From Isoetes taiwanensis (Eukaryota > Streptophyta > Lycopodiopsida > Isoetales > Isoetaceae): DNA of 64,000 nt. Below, in pieces: positions 22,545 to 33,523 of this stretch. A program made the translations under genes and the position numbers. The stretch lies in contig JAJEKV010000411.1 in NCBI GenBank assembly GCA_021234155.1, positions 124,001 to 188,000 of the forward strand, written 5' to 3'. Under the pieces are notes generated by a model, which saw nothing but the letters and a program-made list of their open reading frames with translations, searched no databases and was not told where the DNA came from. Every line of letters begins with the position of its first letter. The stretch's first letter is position 1.

Positions 22545-23233
22545 CTATAATGGCTTTTAGTACCAAAGCTTTAGTAATGGCAAATCAGCAAATTCAAGTT
22601 GAAATTGAACTCTGTTGCGAGTCTAGGCTTTCAAAGATGCTTAATCTGTTGAATAGGCTTGTAACCTTCATTACCCTCAAATTACCTTAGATTATAGATG
22701 TTTTTTTTCAGGTAACTTTTGGGTGGCGCTGCTCTGGCGGCGCCGAGTCGGATTTGCTATGGCCGAAACTGGATGCTCAAAGATAAAAGGGAGCACTGAT
22801 TGAAAAAGATGGAGATCTGCAGCTATATAAGAGGGAGATCATCTGTCTAGAGGCAACGACCAAGTAGCAGCGGCCAAGAGCATATTTTGTCGACCAAAAT
22901 ACAGGAGCGGATGGTTCGACTGGATCTGGAGCATCCAGAAACCTCCATCGCCAGAGCCCAAGGGCCTCCATCTCCATGGCCTGGCCTCACCGGAAGGTCT
23001 ACACTTTCCTGTTTTGGGTTTCTTGAAAGTGCTCTACACGCCATCGCCATAGCCATAGCTTAGTCTTGCTGGATCCATTGCCACAACAACGGATTTACAG
23101 GGGATTAGGTAATTTGGGGGGGTGAAGAAGGCTACGTCGGGAAACCTTCACCACCAGAACGTTCCTGGAAGGAACTTGACGGTGCCGTCGCTTGCACCAT
23201 AGTTGGGAGTTAGCAGTTGGTAGTTAGCTAACG
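22545..23233. other. Intergenic, no gene seen
   Basis: A GC-richer block (22720-23200) with mini open frames but no recognised protein. Possibly upstream exon or intron sequence of the decayed gene to its left, since SLFNRLSIFESLDSQQS-type reading exists on the minus strand near 22610-22670. Confidence 0.4.
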
Positions 23234-23866
23234 GCTAACGCGAAAATAATGTATAACGAGTTATCAGCGGAGGTGATAACGAGTTATTTTTTTGCCAAAA
23301 AAAAAACAATCGATTTTTAACAATTTGAAACTTATTCTTTACTAATTCGAATACGCTGAATTCAAATATGTAATCAGAATTCTTAAATACCTACTCTAAC
23401 CTACTAAAACTTCACAATAATGCCCAACCTGTATTGTGCGCTGAATTCGGTCTATGTCCTTGAATGTCCATAGCTTATCCTGCAATGGAAGCCTACATCT
23501 ACCAACATTTTTACTTAAAGGAGGAGCAAAAAAGCACCATTAAGTAAATAAACTTAATTCTTATACTAATAATTCAAAAAGTTACATCTGTCTTTGAGAT
23601 TATAGGTTGCCCCATTGAGTACGAAATAGTAAACAATACTATAACAAATTAAAGAAAGAGATGGCTGTCTATCATGTAGCATAAAAATAAGAAATGTTTG
23701 TTCCCATAAACTTCAAACCACATGTTCCTGCAAGATCGAAAAGAAAACTAAAATGAAGATCTCACATCGGGAATTTTAAATCTAAAGTGACAAATCAAAG
23801 TTCTCAATTCTAAAATTTAAAGTCTACTAAAATCTACTAAATTCTTAATGCTTACCATTCAACTCG

Positions 23867-24979
23867 TCAAGTTGGATCTCTTATGCTTCGTGTCCTTCTT
23901 GGCACTGGATTTGGGGAATCCTCGTCCACATTTCTATTAACATTATCTTCGATTGGAGACTCATACTCAGGATCGTCATGAACAGAATATTGATCATCAT
24001 CATGCACAGGAGAATCTGCCTCTTCCATATATGTACTATCTTCTTCGCTATCCTCTCCCTCAGACAAAGGATCCATTTCCAATAAGAGAGCAGGCTGAAT
24101 TGGCGTTGCACTTTGCAATACATAGTTTACCCTCTCTTCCACAACAAGTAGCCTCTCTTCATTTTTTTCAAGATCAATTTTATCATAATTTCCTTCAATC
24201 ATTTCACCCGCACTCTTCTCCAAGTTCTCAAGCAAACGAAGGTTAGTATGAATGAAAACTAGTTTTTCAACATTAGAGGAAAGAAGTCTATTTCTTTTCT
24301 TAGTGACAATACCCGCATACGAACTCCAATTGCGCTCACATGGGCTGCTGCTTGTTCCTTGCCCCAAAACTCTCATTGCTAGTGTCCTTAGCTCAGGAAG
24401 AGAACCTCCAAAACTTTGCCACCATTGCAATGGTGTTAGCATTTGTTCTCTTAACTTTGATGCAGGTAAATTATGTAGCCCTCCAATGCCAACTGGGTTT
24501 CTAAATGCCCGTAGTTGTGCATTTAGCTTGGTTTGGAGTTGAAGGTCATCATTAGTGTACCTACAAACATATTACACCTAATCAATATTTCCACACATAA
24601 TCATGCTATTTTCTAAATGCTTACGAATAACTTAAGTATATGAAGATGAACCTAACTACTTAAAAATGTGAACTCACATACCTCGGTAAGAAGTCCCACC
24701 AATCCTTCGTCAAGTCTTCATCATATAGAGCTCCCGCATGTTCAGGGCCTTTTCTAAAAAGAGGGTTTACTAGATATGATACTCCATGCAAGGGACTATG
24801 CATCATCTCCCATCTTGCTTCCAATCCGTCATGTGGTAATTTGTGCAATTAATTATGGACTCAATCTTTGAAGCATCCACTTTACCTTTCATCCCATCAA
24901 GAACCTCGATCAAGTCATACACTCATATATTAACCCCATGGTTGATCCCTCTCTATCCACTAATCTATCCACATGCCTA
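23867..24979 (-). pseudogene. hAT transposase, C-terminal half, spliced
   Basis: The main exon 24560-23867 encodes TPLQWWQSFGGSLPELRTLA, SSSPCERNWSSYAGIVTKKR and LVFIHTNLRLL, the hAT C-terminal dimerisation region, followed by an acidic tail. The upstream exon (to 24682) encodes WEMMHSPLHGVSYLVNPLF and DLTKDWWDFLPR. Splicing at 24682/24560 (GT..AG, 121 nt) keeps the frame and gives FLPRYTNDDLQ. A further piece at 24860-24979 (STMGLIYECM, then VLDGMKGKVDASKIESIIN) is frameshifted. The N-terminal BED finger and most of the catalytic core are missing. Domestication is unlikely given the frameshifts. Confidence 0.75.
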
Positions 24980-25391
24980 ATATGTCTGTAACTAATAATT
25001 AAATATAAGTACACAAAGCATTAATTTATAGAGCAGAGGTACTTCTTGATTTTGCAAAGCAGAGGTTCTTTGCAAAGCTCTATCCTTTTTATGTTTTCTA
25101 TCTTCCTTCTCCTGGACCTGTCTCATTACCTCTGAATATATCTTGCCCATTCGGATTTCCTCAATGGCATGGAGTCTACAACTGTTCAAAATATATGAAA
25201 TGCCTGAAATGTTATAATACTGAAATGTTATGCCTCTTTGCAACGTTACTGCTGCCACAAATGAGATTGATTCCAATTTACTGCCACATAACTGGAATCT
25301 GCCTATGCTGCTTAACCTCTGTCATGAATAATTGCCAACAAAGACCTTGGAAAAAAGATCAAACCAATGGTTTCCTGCCTCTTAGACAAAT

Positions 25392-25673
25392 TTGAAAGCA
25401 GAGACAAAGGAAAAATTTAAAAGCAGAGACAAAGGGGCCACCGAGAGGTCAATTTCAACACCAGAAAAGCATCAGTTCATCAAAAAGCATTTTGGGTGCA
25501 TTGCAGATGCTTTTCTAAGAAGCCAAACAGGCTCAGACTTCTCAGACCAGTCGATGCTGCTGCTAATTCTATGGATTGTTATTTTGGCTGTAATAATTTT
25601 CGGCTATTTTATGGCAACAAAGGCACTCCATCCACATGATCCAGGCGCTGCAAATAAGCCCAGAAGAGGCTGA
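25392..25673 (+). CDS. Hypothetical 93-residue protein with one membrane segment
   Basis: Not recognised. The first 55 residues are charged (many Lys, Glu); a 23-residue hydrophobic segment follows (about 56-78: LLLILWIVILAVIIFGYF), then a short basic tail ending HDPGAANKPRRG. This resembles a C-terminally anchored membrane protein or a last exon. It lies inside the putative hAT element, opposite to its transposase. A 23-bp tandem duplication covers its start codon region (25385-25435). It may well be a chance open frame. Confidence 0.2.
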   Translation: MKAETKEKFKSRDKGATERSISTPEKHQFIKKHFGCIADAFLRSQTGSDFSDQSMLLLILWIVILAVIIFGYFMATKALHPHDPGAANKPRRG

Positions 25674-26530
25674 GCCAAGGCCAGATCCATGACTGACTCA
25701 GAAGCCCACTGACTGAATGATGAATCAGATTACATTAATGACATTATTCCTATCCTGCTCTGATCGATCCATTCTTGAATAATGGATTTTGCATTATACA
25801 ACTGAATGTTAATATCTAACTAAATAAAACCCTGTCTAACAGTCTAATCTCAGAGGTTTCTTACCTGTCTGTAACCTGGGGATGCTGGGCCGATCAGAAA
25901 CGGCCGGATTCAATAGATGGAGCGACCACAATCCGCCGGATTGAAGCTGTAGCAGACGCCAAGGGAAGCGCAGGACATGGCAGTTTTTTTTTTTGGGGGA
26001 AAAATGGTCACTGTTTTTTTGTGGCAAAAATAACAGACGTGATTCATCGTGATTTTTTTTAATCATGTATCACGCGTTAGCAAATTGGGGCTAACGCATG
26101 ATCTGCCAACAATGCTTGCAACCCTTTCGCCAGATTCCTTCCAGGAACCTTCAAAAGGTTCCTCCATACGGAACTGAGCCCCTTACCTTATAGAGACTGG
26201 ACCACAATGCATTATTCTCATGGAAAAGAATGAGCAAATTTTGAATCTTCACTTGTGGAGAATCTGTTTCCATGAACAAAGATTTTTTCTTCAGAGACAA
26301 GATTGAAAAAAAATTCTCAAGAGTGGAAGCCTAGCTATCCCAAGCATCAGAGAATTCAAGGGTGATATTTAGAGATCTGGGTTTGGCTCCTACATGCTGA
26401 GATGGGTGATCACAGTCCCCCGCATAGAAGAGGGACGCTTCCCCAACATGGTGGTGGTGGAGGATCTGTTGCTTCCCTTGCCGGAGGATCCTTGAGAGAG
26501 AGAAATGAAATGAAATGAAATTATATTATT

Positions 26531-26562
26531 ACGTCTGTGAGACCGCCAGGTCTATAAGACGT
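26531..26562 (-). other. LINE 3'-terminal hairpin
   Basis: A two-tier perfect stem: outer arms ACGTCT/AGACGT, inner arms AGACC/GGTCT, loop GCCA, with 3-base internal loops GTG and ATA. It sits just before the repetitive tail of the minus-strand LINE. In stringent-type LINEs the RT recognises a 3' stem-loop of its own RNA; this role is inferred from position and conservation. Confidence 0.65.
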
Positions 26563-26737
26563 TCATCACAACACAAAAGTGTTGCAAATATACAACATTA
26601 ACAGATAACGATATACCACTGCTTCTTCTGACAAGAAACAGTGTGCTCATCTCTCACTCCTCAAGATGCCACTACCACCAGGATAAAAAAAACCCCATAG
26701 GGGAAAAACCTTTGCAGTAGTGTAGCACCCGAGAAAC

Positions 26738-27454
26738 TCACCCTTGTCCATCTAGAGAAAAATGCACCTCTTGAATTGTCTGCTTAAGAGTGGCGAGTGC
26801 CTCCATCTTAAAAGCTTCTACAAAGTTCTGCATTGCTAGTTGAGCTTGACATTCTTCTATTTTCTCCTCTATGACCACCTTCCCATTTCTCCAGTATGCT
26901 TTCTGCCCATTATATCTTGCCTCTTTCAACCTTGCCATATCTAGTTTATGCTTTGCATATTGCTCTCTGGTCAAATCTTCGTTCACCCATATATTAGTAC
27001 CCCTTAGTGAGGTACGTTTCCTCAAAACATCCAAGCGATGCCCTTTGTTTTGAAATTTGACCACAACATGTCTGGGTTGATCTGATACTCTGCCCACTCG
27101 AAATGCATCCGTAATTCCATGAGTGTCAATCCCCAACTTGTCTTTGACAAAGTGCTGTATCTTCAGTATTAAATTCTCTTTGTTTTCCTCAGGCAATCCA
27201 GCCAATCTAAGGTTCAGATCTCTGGTTTTCCGTTCTTGATTTTCCATGAATGTGTCTAGTTTCTGCTGAAGCTCTCCTTGATCTGCCATGAACTTGTCCA
27301 ATTTATCTTGACCGGTATTCACGTCTAATTCTGAACCTTCCCTAGAGTTTGCATCTGAGACTGAGTCACTTGCTGCTGCCATGCAATGGCAGCATGGAAG
27401 AGCCAAGCACATATTTGCACTAATCCTCTCACTTTGATTTAGTTTGCAAGACAT
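26738..27454 (-). CDS. LINE ORF1 protein (L1 ORF1p-like, RRM and CTD)
   Basis: An intact frame of 238 codons; the second Met at 27382 (MAAASDSVSD) is the more natural start, because the first 24 residues are Cys-rich and unlike the family. Residues 50-75 can form a coiled coil (DKFMADQGELQQKLDTFMEN). An RRM-like domain follows (NLRLAGLPEENKENL, RHVVVKFQNKGHRLDVLRKR), then a C-terminal domain (INVNEDLT-like NIWVNEDLTREQYAKHKLDM, AYWRNGKVVI). This matches the Transposase_22 architecture of L1 ORF1p, an RNA chaperone that coats LINE RNA. It is clearly homologous to the ORF1 at 47655-48248 (MDEDLTPMQVEHKKR, AVYRDGRVII). Confidence 0.75.
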   Translation of the reverse strand: MSCKLNQSERISANMCLALPCCHCMAAASDSVSDANSREGSELDVNTGQDKLDKFMADQGELQQKLDTFMENQERKTRDLNLRLAGLPEENKENLILKIQHFVKDKLGIDTHGITDAFRVGRVSDQPRHVVVKFQNKGHRLDVLRKRTSLRGTNIWVNEDLTREQYAKHKLDMARLKEARYNGQKAYWRNGKVVIEEKIEECQAQLAMQNFVEAFKMEALATLKQTIQEVHFSLDGQG

Positions 27455-30037
27455 TAGGGAAATGCTTCACTAGCATACATCATAGTTTGAAGAGCAAAGG
27501 AAGGACAATTAACTCAAGTCACTCAAGAGATACAAGAGGTCAAACAAGCAAAGGAAGTGAAGAGAAGAAGAGAAAGAAGACCCCTTGAAGAGCATTCCAT
27601 GGTATGTAACCATTTGTGATCTTGGTATCTTTGGCATTTTGATTTCCATCCCCATCTACTCCACCATCCCAAATACCATTGAACCTTGACTCCTTGCTCA
27701 TACACCTCCCAAAGTCAAACTTGACCTTGAAAGTTCTTTCTAGTCAAAATACACCTTCATGAAACACCCACTTGCTTCATCATCCACTAGTTCAAGAGAG
27801 ACTTGACTTAGTCATGATTTTGCTCATGAAGTCAACATCCCATGCAACTTGAGCAAAATGAAAAGAGGGTTGCAAAATCCCTAAGGGAAATGCTCAAAAT
27901 TCAAATATGCCCAAGGAGATACCTCAAAGTTGCTCCATAAAATTTTTTGGCTTCCAAATGAGCACTTGATATGCCAAGTCCCTCTACACCTTACTTCACA
28001 CATCAAGTCATCATACCCATCACCATTCTAGCCATTTCATCTCAAACTCTCATTCAAATCAAAATTCATTTCAAAGCATCAAAAATAGCATCATTGTTGC
28101 CACATCACCTTTGACACCTCATCATTCACACACATCATCTCCACATCATTCAAAAATTTTGACTAGAGAGAATTTTCAAATTCAAGTGGGCTGACAAGTC
28201 ATCATTCCCATTGGCCACGTCACACCACCTAGCCTTGTCATCACTTTCAAATGCCACTTCATCCACTCCTTAAACTCTTTTTTTCCAAATTCCAAAGAGC
28301 TCTATTGTGAAAAGAAATCCCAGAATATTATAGGGTACAAAAAAAGATTCCCCTAGAAAAAAAAGAATTTTGAGAAAAGGCCTTATTTTAGGCATTATAT
28401 ATGTTTTCTAGGGAATCGTGCCATAGGGCTTAAGGGGGTGCAAAAATTTTCCTATCTACCCTGACCCTAATTTCTCTTTCGGTAATCTCCCCCGGCCGTG
28501 GAGCATCCCGGGCGTGTGAAGCGGTGGAGGTATGCAGGATCCCACGTGGACACTACACGCAATAATCGAAAGAATTGATTTTTTTAACCCTTATATACCT
28601 TGTCTCCTAAATTCAATCGGGCACGTGGGATATTTAGCTTCCGGCGCCAAAACCTAAATCTGGGAAAACGCCAAGAATCATTCAATCCGGCCAAACAGAC
28701 CATTAAATCACTACCTAAAGTGGCCGAATCATCATGTTTAATGCCATGAATGCTTAGTGCGAGCTAAAAGACAGAAGATTGGAGGGAAATAATGAAGATC
28801 TCAACGGAACGGAGCCTTCTACAAAAGGGGTTTTTCTGCACAGAAGATTTTCGAGGGCTTGAAGGCAAAGAAGAACTATCTGGCTTTGAAGAAGGACCAG
28901 CTTGATAATCTTGAGCTTGATTCTGACCTCCTATGTTTACCTTTGATCCGGATTATTGACTCAATTCTCTGGATTTTTTATGTGTACCTATTTGATCCTG
29001 TGCCCAAGACCCCGAACTTGGGATATTACATTGTATCTTCTGAGTGACTGATTAAATTGAAAATCCGACCTTTGTAGCAATTTGTTTGACTTGCATTGTG
29101 ATCTTTTCCCAAAAGCAAAAATTGTTATAGGCTGAGTGTCTAGTGCCTGTACAAACAGTCAGCTGTGCGTATTCTGCCTATGTTGCAAATCCTTAGAGAG
29201 TGCAAAAGCCAAACTCCTGTCAAAACAAAATTGCAATGTCAATACAAGCTAGCATTGTCAGATCATGAGGTATTGCACAACAAGCATGGAGCACAGGAGA
29301 GCAACTGTCTGAGCATCAATCCTGCCAAACTAAATGTGTGGAACTAGGCAATACTAGATACGCGTACAGTTCACCTTTAGAAAACATTTTCTTTCAAGAT
29401 TATTCTCTTCTTATAGTCTTAGGCTAAAAATTATCAAAAGAAAAAATTAGGTCCCTTCTTGTCAAAGAGAAAAGTTGGCCCCTGGTGTGCAGACAAATCT
29501 GAGAAAAATAGAGTTGGTAGCTCCAGAAAATTCATTGCCAATATCGAGTTTCAAATTTCAGCTCTCTGTTAGGGACATTGACCAAAAATTGACTGGGTCA
29601 GTGATCTGATTCTTGCCTACCTAGCCTACTCTGACCTCGCTGAGTTTTTGCAGTCTGTTGGTGTCAAGTGTTGAGCATCTTGAAGAAAGATATCCACACC
29701 CATAGCCTCATAGATCACATTCTGCAAGTTATTTTGTGAAGCAGACTTTTTTGTCTTCAGGGAAACACACTCCTAGTGAACTTTTGTGCATTTTTCTGGA
29801 ATCTTTGCACGTGAGTGGTTGCCTTAAGCAACCCTGGAGGTTCTAAACCACCGAGGTTGAAGGTTTTGCCGGGAACACCTTCAACATTTTGGAGGTTCTA
29901 CCGAGATAATCTTCCCGGAATGCGGACTCATGGCACCAAGAAGAGTTAATGAGACATCCGAGCCTCTTGAAGCAATGGGATAATCATGAAGCTATCTTGC
30001 AACACCCTCTTGTCACTATACAAGCAACTGCGCAGGC
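27455..30037. other. Non-coding region 5' of the gypsy gag, possible old LTR and leader
   Basis: 27480-28300 is rich in CATCA/CAAGTCA words and lacks open frames, like the long LTRs of plant Ty3/gypsy (Tat-type) elements. 28490-28560 is a GC-rich patch. The stretch to 30037 could be the LTR and 5' leader of the gypsy element, but no duplicate LTR, TG..CA boundary or primer binding site was found. Confidence 0.35.
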
Positions 30038-30602
30038 ATGCCTTATCAATACTTTGAGTTAAATGTGCCTACTCCAGTCCCTGTCTTTGATCCGAGCATG
30101 AATGCCAACAATTTCCTCAAGACTTTTGAAGAATACTATCAAGAATATGGTCACAAAAGGGCTGTAAGTTCTCTGAGTTTAAAAAATGTTTCAAGAATGA
30201 TGAGGTCAGGGCTTGGTTAGAATATGTTGTAAGTTTAGGCACCAACTCTTGGGAAGAACTGGTAAAAAGTTTTTAGCAAGGTTTGGAAGAGTCTTGGACC
30301 CCCAAGATTTAATATTTGAGTTGCAAACTTTTCGCATCAAACACGGTGAGAGTGTGCACCAGTATGTCGAAAGATTCAATCACTATCTTGTCAAATGCCA
30401 AATCAATCATGTTCCTAACCATACATTGCATCTAGTGGCTTCTTTTATCAGGGGATTAAGCAGCAGACCAAGAATACACAGAAAGCTTTTGAAGATCCAA
30501 AAACAGGAGGGATTTGATACAATACACAAGGCTTTCACCAAGGCTACTGAAATTGCAGATATGATATCATACTTACCAGATAGACATACACTCACCAAGT
30601 GA
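30038..30602 (+). pseudogene. Ty3/gypsy gag (retrotrans_gag domain)
   Basis: Two overlapping frames, 30038-30220 and 30213-30602, joined by a frameshift near 30210. The second frame has the retrotransposon gag signature: FLARFGRVLDPQDLIFELQT, HGESVHQYVERFNHYLVKCQ and FIRGLSSRPRIHRKL. A TGA at 30600 separates it from the zinc-knuckle frame at 30634. Gag would form the virus-like particle. Confidence 0.8.
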
Positions 30603-30633
30603 TCCCTTTTTTCCAGATTATGAACAGGAGTAT

Positions 30634-32232
30634 ATGGGAACAGCACCTGTACCTGTCTATGCTATCCAAAAAGAAAAGAAAAAGGTTAAGTTGGAAGATG
30701 ATGAGGCTCCTGCAGCAGATGTAAGAGCAGAGATTACCAAAGTATCTGAGGCACTGGTTGAGGTAACTAAACAACTGCAAGAGTTGAAAAGCTCAAAATT
30801 TGAGAAGAAAACTTACCCTCCATGTGTGCATTGCTTTAGAGACACTCATTCTTCTGATTATTGCTGGTATAGGCCGTGCACTAAGTGTGGAAAGAGAGGT
30901 CACTTTGGTAAAGAATGCCCTGTGTGTGAATTTTGTAAGGCTATAGGACATTATGAGGATAGGTGCAGTGTCAAAGAATATTTTGCCAGACAAGAAAAAT
31001 CTAAAATTAGTGAACCAAGTGCATCTATAAGGTTTGTGCAGGAAATTGAAGAACAAGAGGAGATTATGGCTGTCCACACCAGAAGGATGAATAATGCCAA
31101 AGAGAAAGAACTAGCACATGAGGAAGCTGAGATTTTGAAACATAGGGATGCTGAGCAAGCAGTGGCTGTGCCTCCTCCTCCTGCTCAGAAATTTGTCAAG
31201 AAAGAAAAAGAGTGTGAGGACTTTGAATATTTGTTGAAGAATTCTAAAATCTGTGTAGATTTGCTGACCTTGCTCAAGATAGCCCCTTCTTACAGAAGAA
31301 AGGTACTCAATCTTACTAAAGAAGATGAGTTTGCCCTTACAAACCACATTGAGAAGCACATGCTCACTCAGGATGATAATGATCCTGGAGCTTTCACTTG
31401 TGTTGCTAAAATGGAAGGAAAAATATTAACCAAGGTTCTGCTAGATGGAGGATCACCCTTGAATGTAATGCCACACCATGTCATGAGACTATGTGGTCTA
31501 GAAATAGACAAGAAGGCTCCAATGATCTTGAAATCTTTTTCTAACTCTAAAATCAATCCAGTGGGAATAGTTAGCAATGTGCCTATTGATGTTGAAGGAA
31601 TAATGGTTGCAGCTAACTTTGTGGTGGTTGCTTTTGAAGGAATAGGGGACAAATCAGATATATATGACTTACTTTTGGGTAGAAAATGGCTTTCTACAGT
31701 AGATGCTAGGCCTGTGTGGTCAAGAGGAGAATGTACCATCTCAAATGGCAAGAAAAAGGTAACATTGTACAATAAGTTAGGAGAGTTTGAAAGCATGAAT
31801 TTCATTGAAGAAGAAATGTTGTTATCACATCCATGTGGAGAATTTGAACTGAATGCAGTAGAGTTAGAGTCTAGCATAAAAATCCCAAAAGAATTAGCTT
31901 CAACCAAATCGAGCAATCTTGCTTATTTATGGTTTGATGGTGGTGTTTCCAAAAGGCTAAATGTAGCATCTTCTGCTGCTATTCTCAAGGATGCTTCCAA
32001 CAGGTTGCTTGCTAAAGTAGGAAGAATTTATCCTAATGTCACTTCTAATATGGCAGAGTATAAGGCATTGATTGCAGGTCTTCAAGAAGCAAGAAATCTA
32101 AACATCAGTGATGTAATCATCTTTGGAGACTCTCGGCTTGTGCAGGGCAAATATCGAGGAGAATATCAGGCCAAGAGTGAAGACATGTTGCAGCTCGTAA
32201 ATCAAGCCATCTTTGGAATTGAAGAATTTTGA
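30634..32232 (+). CDS. Gypsy polyprotein segment: zinc knuckles, protease, RNase H
   Basis: Intact 532-codon frame. Three CCHC knuckles in a row: residues 64-77, 82-95 and 98-111 (CTKCGKRGHFGKEC is the clearest). A helical, charged linker follows. The protease starts near residue 265 with LLDGGSPLNVM (catalytic Asp 271, DGG form as in Tat-type elements) and includes YDLLLGRKWL. From about residue 428 there is an RNase H fold: LWFDGGVSK, SNMAEYKALIAGLQEA and IIFGDSRLVQ supply the D-E-D catalytic residues. It looks like the second, archaeal-type RNase H (aRH) of plant Tat elements, but here it precedes RT. The frame ends at 32232; RT follows after a 240-bp gap with decayed sequence. Confidence 0.8.
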   Translation: MGTAPVPVYAIQKEKKKVKLEDDEAPAADVRAEITKVSEALVEVTKQLQELKSSKFEKKTYPPCVHCFRDTHSSDYCWYRPCTKCGKRGHFGKECPVCEFCKAIGHYEDRCSVKEYFARQEKSKISEPSASIRFVQEIEEQEEIMAVHTRRMNNAKEKELAHEEAEILKHRDAEQAVAVPPPPAQKFVKKEKECEDFEYLLKNSKICVDLLTLLKIAPSYRRKVLNLTKEDEFALTNHIEKHMLTQDDNDPGAFTCVAKMEGKILTKVLLDGGSPLNVMPHHVMRLCGLEIDKKAPMILKSFSNSKINPVGIVSNVPIDVEGIMVAANFVVVAFEGIGDKSDIYDLLLGRKWLSTVDARPVWSRGECTISNGKKKVTLYNKLGEFESMNFIEEEMLLSHPCGEFELNAVELESSIKIPKELASTKSSNLAYLWFDGGVSKRLNVASSAAILKDASNRLLAKVGRIYPNVTSNMAEYKALIAGLQEARNLNISDVIIFGDSRLVQGKYRGEYQAKSEDMLQLVNQAIFGIEEF

Positions 32233-32470
32233 TACACAGGAACTTTGCCATGTGCCAAAGGGAGCAAAATGGTGAAGCTGCACTTCGTTGTGCGTGAGTG
32301 TGCTCTTTGGAACATTTGGTCGAGGGAGCAATTCAAGAAGAGGAACTTGAGAAGAGAGATCTGCAGAATGACTATACCCCATCCTGGTAATCAATGCAAG
32401 TGAAGACAAACAGGTAAGGGAAGTCAAGGTCAATAAGAAGGGTCTAGATAGGGTATTATATGTTGGTGAT

Positions 32471-33523
32471 TTGTTTAAAGAAGAGGACAATGCTTTGGTT
32501 ACTAAATTCTTTGATGATTGGAAGGATATCTTTGCTTGGGATTATGATGAGTTGGTGGGTGTTGACAAAAGCATTTGTGAATTTGAAATCAAGATAAAGG
32601 AAGGTATGAAACCTGTTATACAAAAGCTAAGAAGAATCAATGCTTCTCTATTAGGTTTAATCAAGGAGGAATTATACAAAATGAAAGATGCAGGTGTGAT
32701 TACAAAAATTGTAAACCCTGAGTGGCTATCTTGCATTGTTCCTGTTGAGAAGAAAAACAAGGCCATTAGGATCTGTATAGACTATAGAGATTTAAACAAA
32801 GCTACTGTTAAAGATTGTTACCCTTTGCCATTTCTGGAAGAAGTGTTGCATGCTGTAGCAGGGAAGGAGATTTACTCATTCTTAGATGGCTTTTCAGGTT
32901 TTAATCAGATAAGCATCAAGGAAGGTGATCAGCCAAAAACTTCATTCATCACACCTTGGGGAACATTTGCCATGAAAAGAATGCCATTTGGATTGATGAA
33001 TGCATCTGCAACATTCCAAAGAGCCATGGATACAATTTTTAGAGAAATGCCAGCTAATATTTTTCGTGTATTTTTGGATGATCTTTGTTTGGGAACTTCT
33101 CTGGAAAAACATTTTGATATGCTAACCATGTTGTTTGACTTGTGTAGAAAGGGAGGAGTGAGTTTGAATCCCAAAAAATGTGTTTTTTTATCCTCAAAAG
33201 GAGAATTGCTTGGGCATGTAGTATCTACAGCAGGAATTCAAATATCTGATAGTAAGATTGAAGCCCTAAGGAAACTGGCACCTCCAAAAACCCTCAAACA
33301 GGTTAAAAGCTTCATGGGGATGACCAGCTTTTTGAGAATGTATGTCCCTCATTTTTCCCACACTATGAGCCCAATCTCTAACCTCACAAAGGTTGGGAAG
33401 TTCTCCAAAACTGAAAGCAAACACATCCTAGTAGATTGGGATGAGCAATGCCAAAATTCTTTTGACCCTGGTGTTCTTTGTAAACGGCAAAGCATATCTC
33501 GCCAACAGTCACAAGGACTTTGA
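32471..33523 (+). pseudogene. Ty3/gypsy reverse transcriptase, 3' truncated
   Basis: The frame encodes RT motifs PVIQKLRRINASL, GVITKIVNPEWLSCIVPVEK, IRICIDYRDLNKATVKDCYP, FLDGFSGFNQI, FAMKRMPFGLMNASATFQRA and the catalytic FLDD (residues 201-204, in place of YxDD), then GELLGHVVS and the connection segment FMGMTSFLRMYVPHF. True homology stops near 33460. The last 20 residues come from the flanking repeat and are in the wrong frame for it. The part upstream of residue 1 (32233-32470) also has RT N-terminal sequence with stops. No RNase H follows. Confidence 0.85.

Larger units (their letters stand above)
23234..26081. mobile_element. Probable hAT-type DNA transposon remnant with inverted ends
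   Basis: The left end (from GCTAACGCG at 23234) and the right end (GCTAACGCG in reverse complement, ending 26081) share this 9-mer. About 47-49 bp further in, both have GTTATTTTT(TT)GCC followed by an A-rich run. This gives an approximately 75-bp, poorly conserved terminal inverted repeat around the hAT transposase relic. The exact termini and the 8-bp target duplication expected for hAT were not found, so the borders are provisional. Confidence 0.4.
26492..27454 (-). mobile_element. Short LINE: ORF1 plus 3' end, no ORF2 (HAL1-like)
   Basis: On the minus strand ORF1 (27454-26738) is followed by only about 245 bp of non-coding sequence before the element ends. That end has a hairpin (26531-26562) and an (ATTTC)n tail (about 26500-26519) instead of poly(A). 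The same hairpin and a similar tail end the nested LINE at 52120, which does carry ORF2. The 5' border is not fixed. It is either an ORF2-deleted, ORF1-only LINE moved in trans (as mammalian HAL1), or an ordinary LINE that lost ORF2 after insertion. Confidence 0.7.
30038..33475 (+). mobile_element. Ty3/gypsy LTR retrotransposon, truncated, RNase H before RT
   Basis: Order along the plus strand: gag (30038-30602), three zinc knuckles and aspartic protease and an RNase H domain (30634-32232), reverse transcriptase (32471 to about 33460). The sequence then breaks off in the RT connection region (HILVDWDEQCQNSFD) and runs into unrelated repeated DNA. The normal RT-linked RNase H and the integrase core are missing here. 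Integrase C-terminal relics of a gypsy element occur at 34.8 and 36.4 kb. Neither LTR was identified. Confidence 0.8.
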
